64,000 bases of DNA from Ectothiorhodospiraceae bacterium 2226 (lineage in GTDB: Bacteria; Pseudomonadota; Gammaproteobacteria; GCA-013348725): contig CP054689.1 in the NCBI GenBank assembly GCA_013348725.1, positions 1,166,501-1,230,500 on the forward strand, written 5' to 3'. Below, one piece after another: positions 26,830 through 35,320 of the stretch. Each line of letters begins with the position of its first letter. Within the stretch, counting starts at the first letter, position 1. The notes beneath the pieces were generated by a model. The model was given only the letters and a program-made list of their open reading frames with translations, searched no databases and was not told where the DNA came from. Made by a program: the position numbers and the translations under genes.

Positions 26830-27563
26830 CCTATTTGGCGAATACCGTCCTTGATCCCGCAGCGGGTGCCGCGGCGGCCGCCTACCATAGCGTCCGCGCC
26901 GCCCGGTTGCCAACTCGGCAGCGCCGGCCGCCGTGCGATGCAGTTCCCGGTGGCGGCGGCGAGACGCCCGCCCTCCTCATAGCCACAGGGCCCGCGGCCG
27001 CTCTCGCCCACCACGCGCGCGATCCCGAGCAGACGCGAGCTGATGCGCAGTTCGCGCTGCTGGGCCGCGCCCACGTTCACCGTCAGGCGGACGCGCTCGT
27101 GCTCGACGCGGAAGGCGATCACGCCCCCGTCGAGCGCGAACGGTTCGCCCTCGCCCACGGTCAGCACCGGACCGGAGCCCAAACGCTGCAGATCGCGCCG
27201 GAGCGCCTTCTCATCGCGGTGTCCGAGGTACACGATCTGACAGCCGCGCGCTTGTTCGGCCGAACGCGGACGCTCGATTACCACCGCGCGGCTGCCCGCG
27301 GCGGCGAGCTCATCCAGCACGCCGCCGAAGGGATCGTGGCCCAGCACACACACGCGCATCGGCACAGGGACCGGCGCCGGCCATTCGACGTAGTCGGCGA
27401 ACTGCAGCAGGAAGGCCGCCTTCAGCTCGTACTCGCTCGCGCCGGAGCGCGCCACGGCACTGCCCGCCACGGCCGCCAGCAGCAACGCAAGCAGGCCGCG
27501 CGCGCACCAGCGGCGCCCAAGGGCGAGCATGGCCATCCGGCGGCTGCGTGTGACGCCGCGCAT
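26826..27563 (-). CDS. YfiR-family periplasmic protein, copy 2, with C-terminal extension
   Basis: 245 residues. Signal peptide with the segment LLALLLAAVAGSAVA, then YELKAAFLLQFADYVEWP, RVCVLGHDPFG, CQIVYLGHRDE and GVIAFRVEHERVRLTVN, ending the family core at SSRLLGIARVV (about residue 187). Some 58 extra residues, rich in Gly, Arg and Cys, follow and have no counterpart in copy 1. The extension runs to an ATGA overlap with the next receptor gene, so it may be a real coupling device or the result of a lost stop codon. The start overlaps the upstream receptor stop as TGATG. Confidence 0.83.
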   Translation of the reverse strand: MRGVTRSRRMAMLALGRRWCARGLLALLLAAVAGSAVARSGASEYELKAAFLLQFADYVEWPAPVPVPMRVCVLGHDPFGGVLDELAAAGSRAVVIERPRSAEQARGCQIVYLGHRDEKALRRDLQRLGSGPVLTVGEGEPFALDGGVIAFRVEHERVRLTVNVGAAQQRELRISSRLLGIARVVGESGRGPCGYEEGGRLAAATGNCIARRPALPSWQPGGADAMVGGRRGTRCGIKDGIRQIG

Positions 27564-29497
27564 CAGAAGCGCCGCTCCGCGGTGAGGTAGACCGAACGCT
27601 CGACGCGATTGGCCTCGGTGAATTCGGCGTGGTCGCCGTTCAGGAGGTTCTGGCCGACCAGGTCGATGGACAACAGCGGGCGCGGCCGCCAGCCGACGCG
27701 CAGGTCGAGCTCGGTGTAGCTGGCCACCGCGCGTGGCGCGGTATGCCCCGGCACGTTATCCACGTAGCGCAGCCAGGCATCGAGCTGCACGCGCTCGGTG
27801 AGGTCGTAGCGCGAGAACAGGCTGATAGTCTGCTCGGGATAGTTGTCCCCGTGCCCCGCCGAGCGGGGTTCCATATCGGGCGCCGCCGTTGCCCGCAGGT
27901 CGAGGTAGGCGTAGGCGAGGTCCAGGCGCCAGTCGGGACGCGCCTGCCAGCGGAGCGCGAGTTCCAGGCCGTTGGCGGTCGCCTCCACACCGTTGGTGTA
28001 TTCGAACTGTTCCGGTGCGAACGCGCGGTCGCCGATGATGCGGTCGTACTCGTTGTGGAACACCGTGGCGTCCAGAAACAGTCCCGGTACCGGTGCCACG
28101 CGATAGCCCAGCTCGTAGGCCCAGAGCCGCTCGGCCCGCAGCGCGTCGCCACCGCCGCGAAGTGTGCCCAGCCCCTGGACGACGGCATGGATGTCGCGCT
28201 CGCCGCGGCTGGGGATGCGCACCGCACGCGAAACCGCAGCCCACACCGTATGGCGGGTGTTCGGGACCCAGGCGACGCGCGTCGAGGGCTGGAACTCCCA
28301 GCCGGTGTAATCGTTGTGCTCCAGCTTGCTGCCGAGCGTCCACTCCAGCGCGTCGGTGAGCCGCACCGTGTCCTGCAGGAAGCCGCTGTAGGTGTCCACG
28401 TCGCGGCGATCGGGCACCATGTCGATGCCCGGGCTGCCGTCGAAGCGGTCGCGGATGTGGCGGTAACCCAGCCCCCACACCAGGTGGTGGCGCTCGGCGA
28501 GCCGATAGGTTTGATGGAAGTCGAGGTCGACGGTCAGCACCTGCTCGCGCATCAACAGCGGGTCGGCCTCGTACCAGTCGACGTAGGTCTGCAACTCGTA
28601 GCGACTGTCGTCGCTCTGCTCGCGGGTCCAGCGGCCGAGTAGGTTGGCGCCGCGGTTCTCCACCTCGTGCTGGGGCTGCAACGGCTCGGGGATGAGGGCG
28701 CGCGTGGGCTGACTGCGGTCCTCGGCGGTCTGGTACACGTCGCCCTGCAGGGTGAAGCCGTCGCGCGCGTCGGGACCCCAGTCGGCGCGGAAGCCGGCAC
28801 GCCCCTGCCACCAGTCGTCGCCCCGGCCGGCGCCGGTGCGGTCCACCAGTTCGTCGTAGTCGCGATACTTACCGTAGGCGCGGTAATGGCCGTGCTCGCC
28901 GAGTTCCCCGCCCCAGCGCGCCACGGCGGTGTCATGCGCGGTGCCGACGATACCCTTGGCCAGCCCGCCCTGAGTGGCCGCGGCGGGTTTGGTGATGATG
29001 TTGATGATGCCGTTCACCGCGTTGGCGCCCCATTGCGTGGCGCCGGGGCCGCGGATCACCTCGATGCGGTCGATGTCCGCCAGCACGGTATCCACCGCCT
29101 CCCAGTTCACGCCCGAGTGCACCGGGGTGTAGACGCTGCGCCCGTCGATCTGCACCAGCATCTTGTTGGAGAACTGACCTTGGAAGCCGCGCGCGCTGAT
29201 CGCCCAGGTGCGGCTGTTGATGCGCGCGACCTGCAGCCCCGGTACCAGCCGCAGTGCCTCGGGAATGCTGGTGGCGCCGGAGCGGCGAATGTCCTCGGCA
29301 TTGAGCACGAATACCGCCGCCGCACTGCCCGCCAGCGGCTCGGGGCGGCGCGACACGGTGGTAATCGGGATGTCGGACAACTCTTCGATACTGAGCTCGA
29401 GCAGGCGCGCGCTCTGCGCGCTGACCGCCAAAGGGCTCAGCGCGAACAGCAGGACGGCACCGCGCGTTGCGCCGCGCTGGATTAGGGCGTGGGTCAT
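27563..29497 (-). CDS. TonB-dependent outer-membrane receptor, copy 2
   Basis: 644 residues, colinear with copy 1. A signal peptide ends near AVSAQS, then LLELSIEELSDIPITTVSRRPEPL, plug motifs RRSGATSIPEALRLVPGLQVARINSRTWAISARGF and the same GPGATQWGANAVNGIINIITK. A barrel follows, ending TAERRF. The start at 29497 gives a clean signal peptide; an ATG 10 codons earlier adds charged residues. It is the first gene of the six-gene overlapping block, 113 bases after the receiver-PAS-kinase gene. The two copies have diverged across the barrel, so they may bind different ligands while feeding one kinase. Confidence 0.88.
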   Translation of the reverse strand: MTHALIQRGATRGAVLLFALSPLAVSAQSARLLELSIEELSDIPITTVSRRPEPLAGSAAAVFVLNAEDIRRSGATSIPEALRLVPGLQVARINSRTWAISARGFQGQFSNKMLVQIDGRSVYTPVHSGVNWEAVDTVLADIDRIEVIRGPGATQWGANAVNGIINIITKPAAATQGGLAKGIVGTAHDTAVARWGGELGEHGHYRAYGKYRDYDELVDRTGAGRGDDWWQGRAGFRADWGPDARDGFTLQGDVYQTAEDRSQPTRALIPEPLQPQHEVENRGANLLGRWTREQSDDSRYELQTYVDWYEADPLLMREQVLTVDLDFHQTYRLAERHHLVWGLGYRHIRDRFDGSPGIDMVPDRRDVDTYSGFLQDTVRLTDALEWTLGSKLEHNDYTGWEFQPSTRVAWVPNTRHTVWAAVSRAVRIPSRGERDIHAVVQGLGTLRGGGDALRAERLWAYELGYRVAPVPGLFLDATVFHNEYDRIIGDRAFAPEQFEYTNGVEATANGLELALRWQARPDWRLDLAYAYLDLRATAAPDMEPRSAGHGDNYPEQTISLFSRYDLTERVQLDAWLRYVDNVPGHTAPRAVASYTELDLRVGWRPRPLLSIDLVGQNLLNGDHAEFTEANRVERSVYLTAERRF

Positions 29498-29610
29498 GCG
29501 ATTCTCTTTCTTCTTGCGGCCCATCACGGCGATGCCCGTGACGGCGAGGCTGCGCCGCTAGGGCGCGGATACCGTAGCGTCCGCCGGCCGGAAATGCCAG
29601 TGCGCGGTCG

Positions 29611-31617
29611 TCAGTCGCCCGTGCGCGCCACGCGCGTACCGCCGTGGTGCCGCCCGCCCGGCTGCAGGTCGCGCGCATCGCGCGGCAGGGTGACCGTAAA
29701 GGTGGTGCCACGGCCCGGGGCGCTGTCCACCGTCACGTAGCCGCCATGCGACTCGGTAGCACCGCGCACCAGGGTCAGGCCGATGCCCCAGCCGCGTTTC
29801 TCGTGCGAGCGGGCCGGCTCGCGCCGGAAAGGCTCGAACAGCACCGCCTGGATCTCGGGGTCGATGGGCTCGCCCTCGTTGTGTACGTGCAGGCGCACCT
29901 CTTCGTAACCACCCTCGGCCGTCACCACCACCGGCGCAACGGGGTCGCCGTACTTAACGGCGTTGTTGAGCAGATTCTCGATGATGCGGCGTAGCAGGTG
30001 CGGATCCCAGAAACCCTCCAACTCATCGGTGGTCTCCAGGCGGTAACGGTCGCCGTGCACCGTGGTGAGGTCGTCGATGACCTCGCGCACGATGCGCCGC
30101 AGGGCGCACGGCTGCACCTGCAGCGGCAACCGCTCGCCGGCGCGCACCAGGTTGGCGTCCAGCAGGGTCTGCAGCATGCCGTCCAAGCGGTCGATGTTCT
30201 CGATGATACGCCCCTGGAGCATGGGCACGGTGCTGTGGGTGGGTGCACGGCGCGCCAGCAGCTCGGCGCTCATGCGCGCCGCCATCAGCGGCGTGCGCAG
30301 GTCGTGCGAGAGCGTGGAGACGAACATCTCGCGCAGTTCCCGCTCGCGCTTGAGCAGCTCGATGGACTCGCGCAGCGAGCTCTCGATGCCCTTGAGATGT
30401 CCGATGTCCTGACAGAGCAGCACCGCCACCGGCGCGTGGCCGTAGGTAGCGGGAAGCATCTCGGAATAGAAGTTCATGTGGAAGGTGCCGGCGCGCGTGT
30501 GCCACACGGCTTCCTCGCCGCCGAGGCGCTCGCCCCGCGCCGCGCGGGCGAGGGGTATGTTCTCGGCCGGCACCGGCTTGCCCGCGGTGTCGGTGAAGGT
30601 GAACACCTGCGTCGCCACCGCATCCACCGGCTCTTTGGGAATCGGCGCGCCGTACACGCGATCGGCCGCCTTGTTGGAGAACAGCATGCGCCCGGCGCCC
30701 GGCTCCACCATGATGATGGGCAGCGGCAGCAAGTCGAGCACCATCTCCAGCCAACGCTGCTGGCGCTCCACCGCCTCGCGCGCGTTGCGCAGCAGGTCCT
30801 CGGTCTCCTTGCGGGCGGTGATGTCGCGCGAGGTGCCCGCCACCGCGACGACCTGGCCGTGGGGGTCGAACACCGGCGCGAGGTAATACTCGTAGTGGCT
30901 GCTGCGCCCCGCCGTGTTGGTGTAGCCGAGCTCGCTGCGCACGACGCTGCCCTTGAGGGCGTCATCGATCTCCGCGGTCAGCTTGCGCACCAGCTCGTCC
31001 GGCTGTCCGAGCTCCGCGTAGGTCTTGCCCACCGCCTCGTCCAGGGATTTACCCCACAGTTCGAGCAGCGCGCGGTTGGCGTAGGTCAGGCGGTGATCGG
31101 TGTCGAACAGGTAGAGGAGATCGGGCACCGACGAGAGCAGCGTGTCGAACATGGTCGCCTGGCGCTCCATGCGCTGGGCGAGTTCGCGATAGCTCGCCTC
31201 GCGTTCGCGCAGGGCCTGCTCGGCGCGCGCCTTCTCCTCGTGGTCGCGCTTCTGCTCCAGAGCGCGTACCACCGCCTGGCCGAGGCGCGCCATGCGGTCC
31301 TTCTGCAGATAGTCGGTGACGCCCTGCTTCATCAGCGACACGGCGAGTTCCTCGCCGATCGCGCCCGACACGATGATGAAGGGGATCTGCAGCCCCCGCT
31401 CCTGCACGATCTGCAAGGCACGAGCGCCATCGAATTGCGGGAGCTGGTAATCGGCGAGGATCAGGTCGAAATCGGGCGAGAGCGCCGCGACGAAGTCCTC
31501 CTCCGACCAGACGCGCGTCCAATCGGGCTCGAAGCCCGCACGTTTGAGCGCGTAGACCTCCAGCTCCGCATCCGTGGGCGTGTCCTCGAGTATCAGCACT
31601 CGCAGCGGTATACCCAT
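29611..31617 (-). CDS. Receiver-PAS-PAS histidine kinase
   Basis: 668 residues, cytosolic. An N-terminal receiver (LRVLILEDTPTDAE, aspartate in LILADYQLPQFDG) is followed by a coiled coil, PAS domains at about 165-290 and 300-420, HisKA with STLSHDLRTPLMAARMS, and an HATPase with NLLNNAVKYG and GWGIGLTLVRGA. A receiver at the front lets another kinase control this one. It sits upstream of the receptor-YfiR operon on the same strand, so the membrane kinase could phosphorylate it, or the reverse. The start at 31617 gives a standard receiver opening. Confidence 0.88.
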   Translation of the reverse strand: MGIPLRVLILEDTPTDAELEVYALKRAGFEPDWTRVWSEEDFVAALSPDFDLILADYQLPQFDGARALQIVQERGLQIPFIIVSGAIGEELAVSLMKQGVTDYLQKDRMARLGQAVVRALEQKRDHEEKARAEQALREREASYRELAQRMERQATMFDTLLSSVPDLLYLFDTDHRLTYANRALLELWGKSLDEAVGKTYAELGQPDELVRKLTAEIDDALKGSVVRSELGYTNTAGRSSHYEYYLAPVFDPHGQVVAVAGTSRDITARKETEDLLRNAREAVERQQRWLEMVLDLLPLPIIMVEPGAGRMLFSNKAADRVYGAPIPKEPVDAVATQVFTFTDTAGKPVPAENIPLARAARGERLGGEEAVWHTRAGTFHMNFYSEMLPATYGHAPVAVLLCQDIGHLKGIESSLRESIELLKRERELREMFVSTLSHDLRTPLMAARMSAELLARRAPTHSTVPMLQGRIIENIDRLDGMLQTLLDANLVRAGERLPLQVQPCALRRIVREVIDDLTTVHGDRYRLETTDELEGFWDPHLLRRIIENLLNNAVKYGDPVAPVVVTAEGGYEEVRLHVHNEGEPIDPEIQAVLFEPFRREPARSHEKRGWGIGLTLVRGATESHGGYVTVDSAPGRGTTFTVTLPRDARDLQPGGRHHGGTRVARTGD

Positions 31618-32031
31618 CGTGGGTCGGCTCTCTCCCGTAGCTGGACCACTTGTCGCCGCCCGACGCGGTCGACAATCCGACAAACAACGGTATCTGTTCC
31701 GCGGAAACGGCTCAAGCGTGCAGAAGCGGGCGCGTAATCAAGTTCACAGTTCCGGGACAGAACAGCCCGGATGGCAATACCTTAGCGAGGCCCCGGGGGC
31801 AATCCGCCGCCCCGCCCGCCGCGTCGGCGCGGCGCCGCAGGGCGTAGCCGGCGGGGCGCGTGTGCACGGCACCGCGGTGCCAAGATGCATGACACCGCGC
31901 TCGCAGGTTGTTGAAAAAATGACGCCTAACGTTAGACAGGGAGGCTTCGCCCGCTGAAAAAGGGCAGGACAGGCCATTTTCTACATTCGGCGCGGCATGG
32001 CCGGGAACCCACGTCCGAAAGCAGAGGCTGC
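31618..32031. other. Intergenic stretch of 414 bases with a palindrome
   Basis: No convincing gene. It holds the perfect 10-base palindrome CTAACGTTAG at 31926-31935 (flanks nearly symmetric) and a 5-base GC repeat with a 9-base spacer near 31750. It must contain the promoter of the receiver-PAS-kinase gene and the end of nirK transcription; no T-tailed terminator was seen. Confidence 0.5.
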
Positions 32032-33390
32032 TCAGTCGACCGATTCGCGGAAGATCTCGGGGCGCTCCTCACCCTCGGCGTACAGGAAACCCACCAGGCC
32101 GCGCTCGAGGCGCGACAGCGAGTGATCGACCAGGATGTAGCGTCCCGGCACGTCCAGGGTGAACTCCACCACGGATGAACCGCCCGCCGGCACCAGCGTG
32201 GTCTGCACGTCGGTAAGCGGCGGCGCGGTCAGCGAGCCCTGATCGTACACGCGCTCGAAGATCTCGCCGATCACGTGGAAGGAGGACACGAGGTTCGGGC
32301 CGCCCACGCCGAAATAGATGCGCACCCGCTCGCCCACCCTGGCGCGCATCGGGAACTGGTCCGTCAGGGCATCGACCGCGCCGTTGAAGACCACGTACTC
32401 CGGGCGCTCGTCGAGCAGCTTTTGCACGCTGAACTCCTGCGCGCCGCGCTGACCATAAGGGCGCTCGGTATAGAGCTCGCCCTGCATGACGTAAAACTCG
32501 CGATCCACCGGCTCCAGGCCCTCCTCGGGCTCGACCAGGATCAGGCCGTACATCCCGTTGGTAATGTGGTGCGCGACCATGGGCGTGGCGCAGTGGTAGA
32601 CGTACAGGCCGGGGCGCAGGGCCTTGAAGGTGAAGCCCTTGGTCTCCCCGGGCAGCGCCTGGGTGGCCTCGGCCCCGCCGCCGGGACCGGTCACCGAGTG
32701 CAGGTCGATGGAGTGGATGTGCATACTGTCCGCGGCGTTCTTCATCACCACCTCGACGGTATCGCCCTGGCGCACGCGCACGAACGGCCCCGGCACCTTG
32801 CCGTCGAAGGTCCAAAAGCGGTAGCTGGTGCCGTCGGCGAGATGGCCCTCGAGCTCCACCGTCTCGAGTTCCACGCGCACGGTCTCGGGCGCGCGCCGGG
32901 TGAGCGGCGGCGGCACGTTGGCCGGATCTTGCGAGATACTGGGCGCGGCGGCCTCGGCCTCGGCGGCGTCCCCCACTACCAGCAGCCCTTCCATGCCGGC
33001 CGCCTGGTGGCCCGGCAGGGTGCAGATATAGGTGAAACTGCCCTCGTCGCGCGCGCGAAACGACACCGCCGTGCTCGAGCCGCGCGCCGTGATGATCTCG
33101 GACTGGACCTTCAGTTCCGGCACTGCGATGTCGTGCTGCACGCCGTCGCTGTTGACCAGCGTGATCTGCACCACCGCCCCCGGCTGCACGCGCAGCTCGG
33201 GATTCACCACTCCGTCGATCGCGCCGCCGATGCCGCGAAACACCATGCGACCCTCGGCCAGCGTGGTCTCGAGGGTGAAGCGCACGTCGGGGGTGTACTC
33301 CGCCGGCCTTCGTTCCTCCGCCTGCGCGAAGCCGCTGGCGAGGAGAACGAGAACGGCGAATAGCCGCGTGTACAGGCCGACGTGTTGCAT
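32032..33390 (-). CDS. nirK: Copper nitrite reductase NirK with extra N-terminal cupredoxin domain
   Basis: 452 residues. After a signal peptide, an added cupredoxin (about 35-140) carries its own type 1 copper set: His86, Cys123, His128 and Met133. The NirK core follows, of the AniA class. Type 1 ligands are His226, Cys267, His275 and Met280; type 2 ligands are His231, His266 and His423; catalytic Asp229 and His372 (SFHVIGEIF) are present. It reduces nitrite to nitric oxide in the periplasm as a trimer. The extra domain probably takes electrons from the donor, as in the Hyphomicrobium enzyme. No nor or other denitrification gene is nearby. Confidence 0.9.
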   Translation of the reverse strand: MQHVGLYTRLFAVLVLLASGFAQAEERRPAEYTPDVRFTLETTLAEGRMVFRGIGGAIDGVVNPELRVQPGAVVQITLVNSDGVQHDIAVPELKVQSEIITARGSSTAVSFRARDEGSFTYICTLPGHQAAGMEGLLVVGDAAEAEAAAPSISQDPANVPPPLTRRAPETVRVELETVELEGHLADGTSYRFWTFDGKVPGPFVRVRQGDTVEVVMKNAADSMHIHSIDLHSVTGPGGGAEATQALPGETKGFTFKALRPGLYVYHCATPMVAHHITNGMYGLILVEPEEGLEPVDREFYVMQGELYTERPYGQRGAQEFSVQKLLDERPEYVVFNGAVDALTDQFPMRARVGERVRIYFGVGGPNLVSSFHVIGEIFERVYDQGSLTAPPLTDVQTTLVPAGGSSVVEFTLDVPGRYILVDHSLSRLERGLVGFLYAEGEERPEIFRESVD

Positions 33391-33448
33391 GATGCGCTCC
33401 TACTGCAGCCAATCACGCGCCCATCCAGTGGGGACCGCCGTCACCGCA

Positions 33449-33478
33449 CCCGGGCGTTACATATAGTTATAGCCCGGG
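33449..33478. promoter_or_regulatory. GC-rich inverted repeat around an AT-rich core upstream of nirK
   Basis: CCCGGGC (33449-33455) and GCCCGGG (33472-33478) are perfect inverted arms around 16 AT-rich bases that, on the minus strand, contain TATAAC-like -10 sequences. It lies about 60-88 bases before the nirK start and just after the upstream gene. It may be an operator over the nirK promoter or the end of the upstream transcript. Confidence 0.4.
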
Positions 33479-33493
33479 ACCGGTGCCGCTACA

Positions 33494-34543
33494 TCAGAGG
33501 CCGGTGGCCCGCGGACCGCGGAGCTTCGGCAACGGCACCTGGCGCGCTGGCTGTAACACCCGTTGCGCGCGCATCAACGACTCCTCCACCAGCTGATCGA
33601 ACGATGCCGCCATCTGCAGCATAGTCTTGCGGTCCACCTCGCTAAGCGAGGGGCCAGGTCGCGCCTTGATCAGCTCGCCCGACTGAGCGCGCGGGCCGAC
33701 CGGCACGTTGTTCACGTCCACGATGTAGATACGCCCGTCCGTACGGTCGCGCAGCACGTCGAGTTCGCCGAACTCCAGCCCGAAGTCGCGCGCGAAGGCG
33801 ACGATCTTCGCCAGTTCTTCCCGATCGAACACCTGATGCGGGGCACGCACGTCCACCCGCGAATAGCAGGACTGGAACTGTGCCCCCGGCATGACGTGCT
33901 TGCAAAACACCAGCGGCACGGAATAGCCATGGACCGGCACGCGGTAGTCCAGGAAACCGCCGTCGGGCAGCGTGTTGTCCACTGCCTTTTGGTACGTGTA
34001 GCAGGCGCGCACCGCCTCCGGCGGCAACGGGCAATCCACCACGCGCGCATCGTGTACGCCGTTGTCCTCCGCCTTCTCCACGGCTTTACCTTCATAGCGG
34101 GTCGGGTCGACCTTCAAGGCGTAGCCGAAGCTGCGCTCGAAGGCCGCGGCGACGGCGGTCTTGCTGGTATCGCGCAAGCGCCCGTTGATCAGCGGACCGC
34201 CCTTGGGCAGACGTAGCACGTCGCCCGGCTCGGCGCGCGTGCTCGAAAAAAGGTGCACCGCCACGTCGTGGCGCCGACGCGGGTCGTTGACGAGCTTGTA
34301 GCCCAGGATGCCGCACAGCTTGTAGATCACGTAATTGTCGATCGGCAGCTGCGGATAGAACAGTACGGTGCGTTTCGGCGCAAACTGGATCCGCAGGCGC
34401 CGCAGGAACAGCCCTGTGGCGGTGGGAAAGCGGGCGCGAAACGCCTGTTGGGCGCGCGCGAGTCCGCGCGTGGCGCGATAGTCCTCCCGGACCTTGGGTG
34501 GCAACAGCTGGGTGATGGCCGAGCGTAACGCCGTGGTCTTCAT
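33494..34543 (-). CDS. Protein of unknown function, possible ATP-grasp-like C-terminus
   Basis: 349 residues, no signal peptide. I do not recognise a named family. The middle holds DPRRRHDVAVHLFSS and VLRLPKGGPLINGRLRDTSK. The end has FARDFGLEFGELDVLRDRTDGRIYIVDVNNVPVGP, which resembles the acidic metal-binding strand of ATP-grasp enzymes (E-x-D and D-x-N-N). The N-terminus is basic and helical. The start at 34543 follows a strong G-rich ribosome site. A decayed FkbM methyltransferase lies directly upstream on the same strand, and such pairings are common in surface-glycan loci. A role in modifying a surface polymer is a guess. Confidence 0.7.
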   Translation of the reverse strand: MKTTALRSAITQLLPPKVREDYRATRGLARAQQAFRARFPTATGLFLRRLRIQFAPKRTVLFYPQLPIDNYVIYKLCGILGYKLVNDPRRRHDVAVHLFSSTRAEPGDVLRLPKGGPLINGRLRDTSKTAVAAAFERSFGYALKVDPTRYEGKAVEKAEDNGVHDARVVDCPLPPEAVRACYTYQKAVDNTLPDGGFLDYRVPVHGYSVPLVFCKHVMPGAQFQSCYSRVDVRAPHQVFDREELAKIVAFARDFGLEFGELDVLRDRTDGRIYIVDVNNVPVGPRAQSGELIKARPGPSLSEVDRKTMLQMAASFDQLVEESLMRAQRVLQPARQVPLPKLRGPRATGL

Positions 34544-34660
34544 GATCTCCCCCCCTTGACCTTCCAAACGGCGGGACTCGGGCTCCCGCGCGTTCGGCCT
34601 CCTACCTTGGAGTTCGGGCGCCGCCGGGCTTCCGCCGGCTCCTTCTAGCGCCCTTGAATT

Positions 34661-35121
34661 TCAAGATAGGTCACCGGGTCGGAACTTCAACTCGGACCAA
34701 TGCGGCGAAGGGCTGGTGGATCTTAGGTATGGCGCCGGCCCGTCGCCGAATGCGGCGAAACGTGCCCTGGCGCGGTTCTTGATGACGCGTTTCTCGGTGC
34801 TGCCCCACACCGCAGCCTTCAGCGCCGTGACGTTCGGCAGGTGCCGGGTGTTCGTTTCCAGCAGCGCGAAGTTGCCGTCTTCGGGTTCGACCGCAAGCCG
34901 TGCCCTGGGGTAGCGCTGCGCGAAGTAGAGCGCCGAGGTGCCGATGTTGGCGCCGGTATCCAGAATCACCTTCGGGTCGCGGCAGCGTATGCCGGCGCAC
35001 TCTTTACGGTACAGGCTGCTGATGGCGACGTTGAGATCCGGCGGTGCGCAAGTAGACCTCCGTGCCGTTGATCGGGAGCTTGCGTATCACCTCCCTGCCA
35101 AGGAAACTGCGGCGGTACGCT
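34661..35121 (-). pseudogene. Remnant of an FkbM-family methyltransferase
   Basis: Two pieces in different frames rebuild part of an FkbM methyltransferase. From 35118 one frame reads REVIRKLPINGTEVYLR. Near 35037-35047 the match shifts frame to PDLNVAISSLYRKEC and continues to VILDTGANIGTSALYFAQRYP and AVEPEDGNFALLETNTRHLPN, the SAM-binding core. The rest of the domain is missing after a stop at 34661. At about 110-150 residues versus the usual 230-280, and with a frameshift, it cannot be functional. It was probably part of a glycan-modification locus with the adjacent gene. Confidence 0.78.
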
Positions 35122-35320
35122 CATCCACCGCCGGCGGTGATACCCGGCAACGCCCGCGCGGCCAGGCTCACCGACCTGCTGCCGCCGAGGGCTGCAGCGC
35201 GATTACATCCTCGGGCCTGAGGCAGCGGCTCAGGTCACCGCCATTCGAGACAGCGCCCGGCCCAGGCCTCGTCGACTGAACCCGGCCGCGCGACGGTCGG
35301 AGAACGTCGGGGCGCTGCTC

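Noticed and set aside
24835-29497. TonB receptors as siderophore uptake genes
   Set aside because: Plug type, YfiR and kinase neighbours, and absence of FecR/FecI, periplasmic siderophore-binding or ABC genes argue for signalling; the ligand is left open.
33170-33490. FNR, NsrR or NnrR box for nirK
   Set aside because: No TTGAT-N4-ATCAA or NsrR-like dyad was found in the upstream gap; only the CCCGGGC repeat is present.
34661-34969. Intact small methyltransferase gene
   Set aside because: It lacks the N-terminal and C-terminal parts of the FkbM fold, and the upstream part continues in another frame, so it is called a pseudogene.
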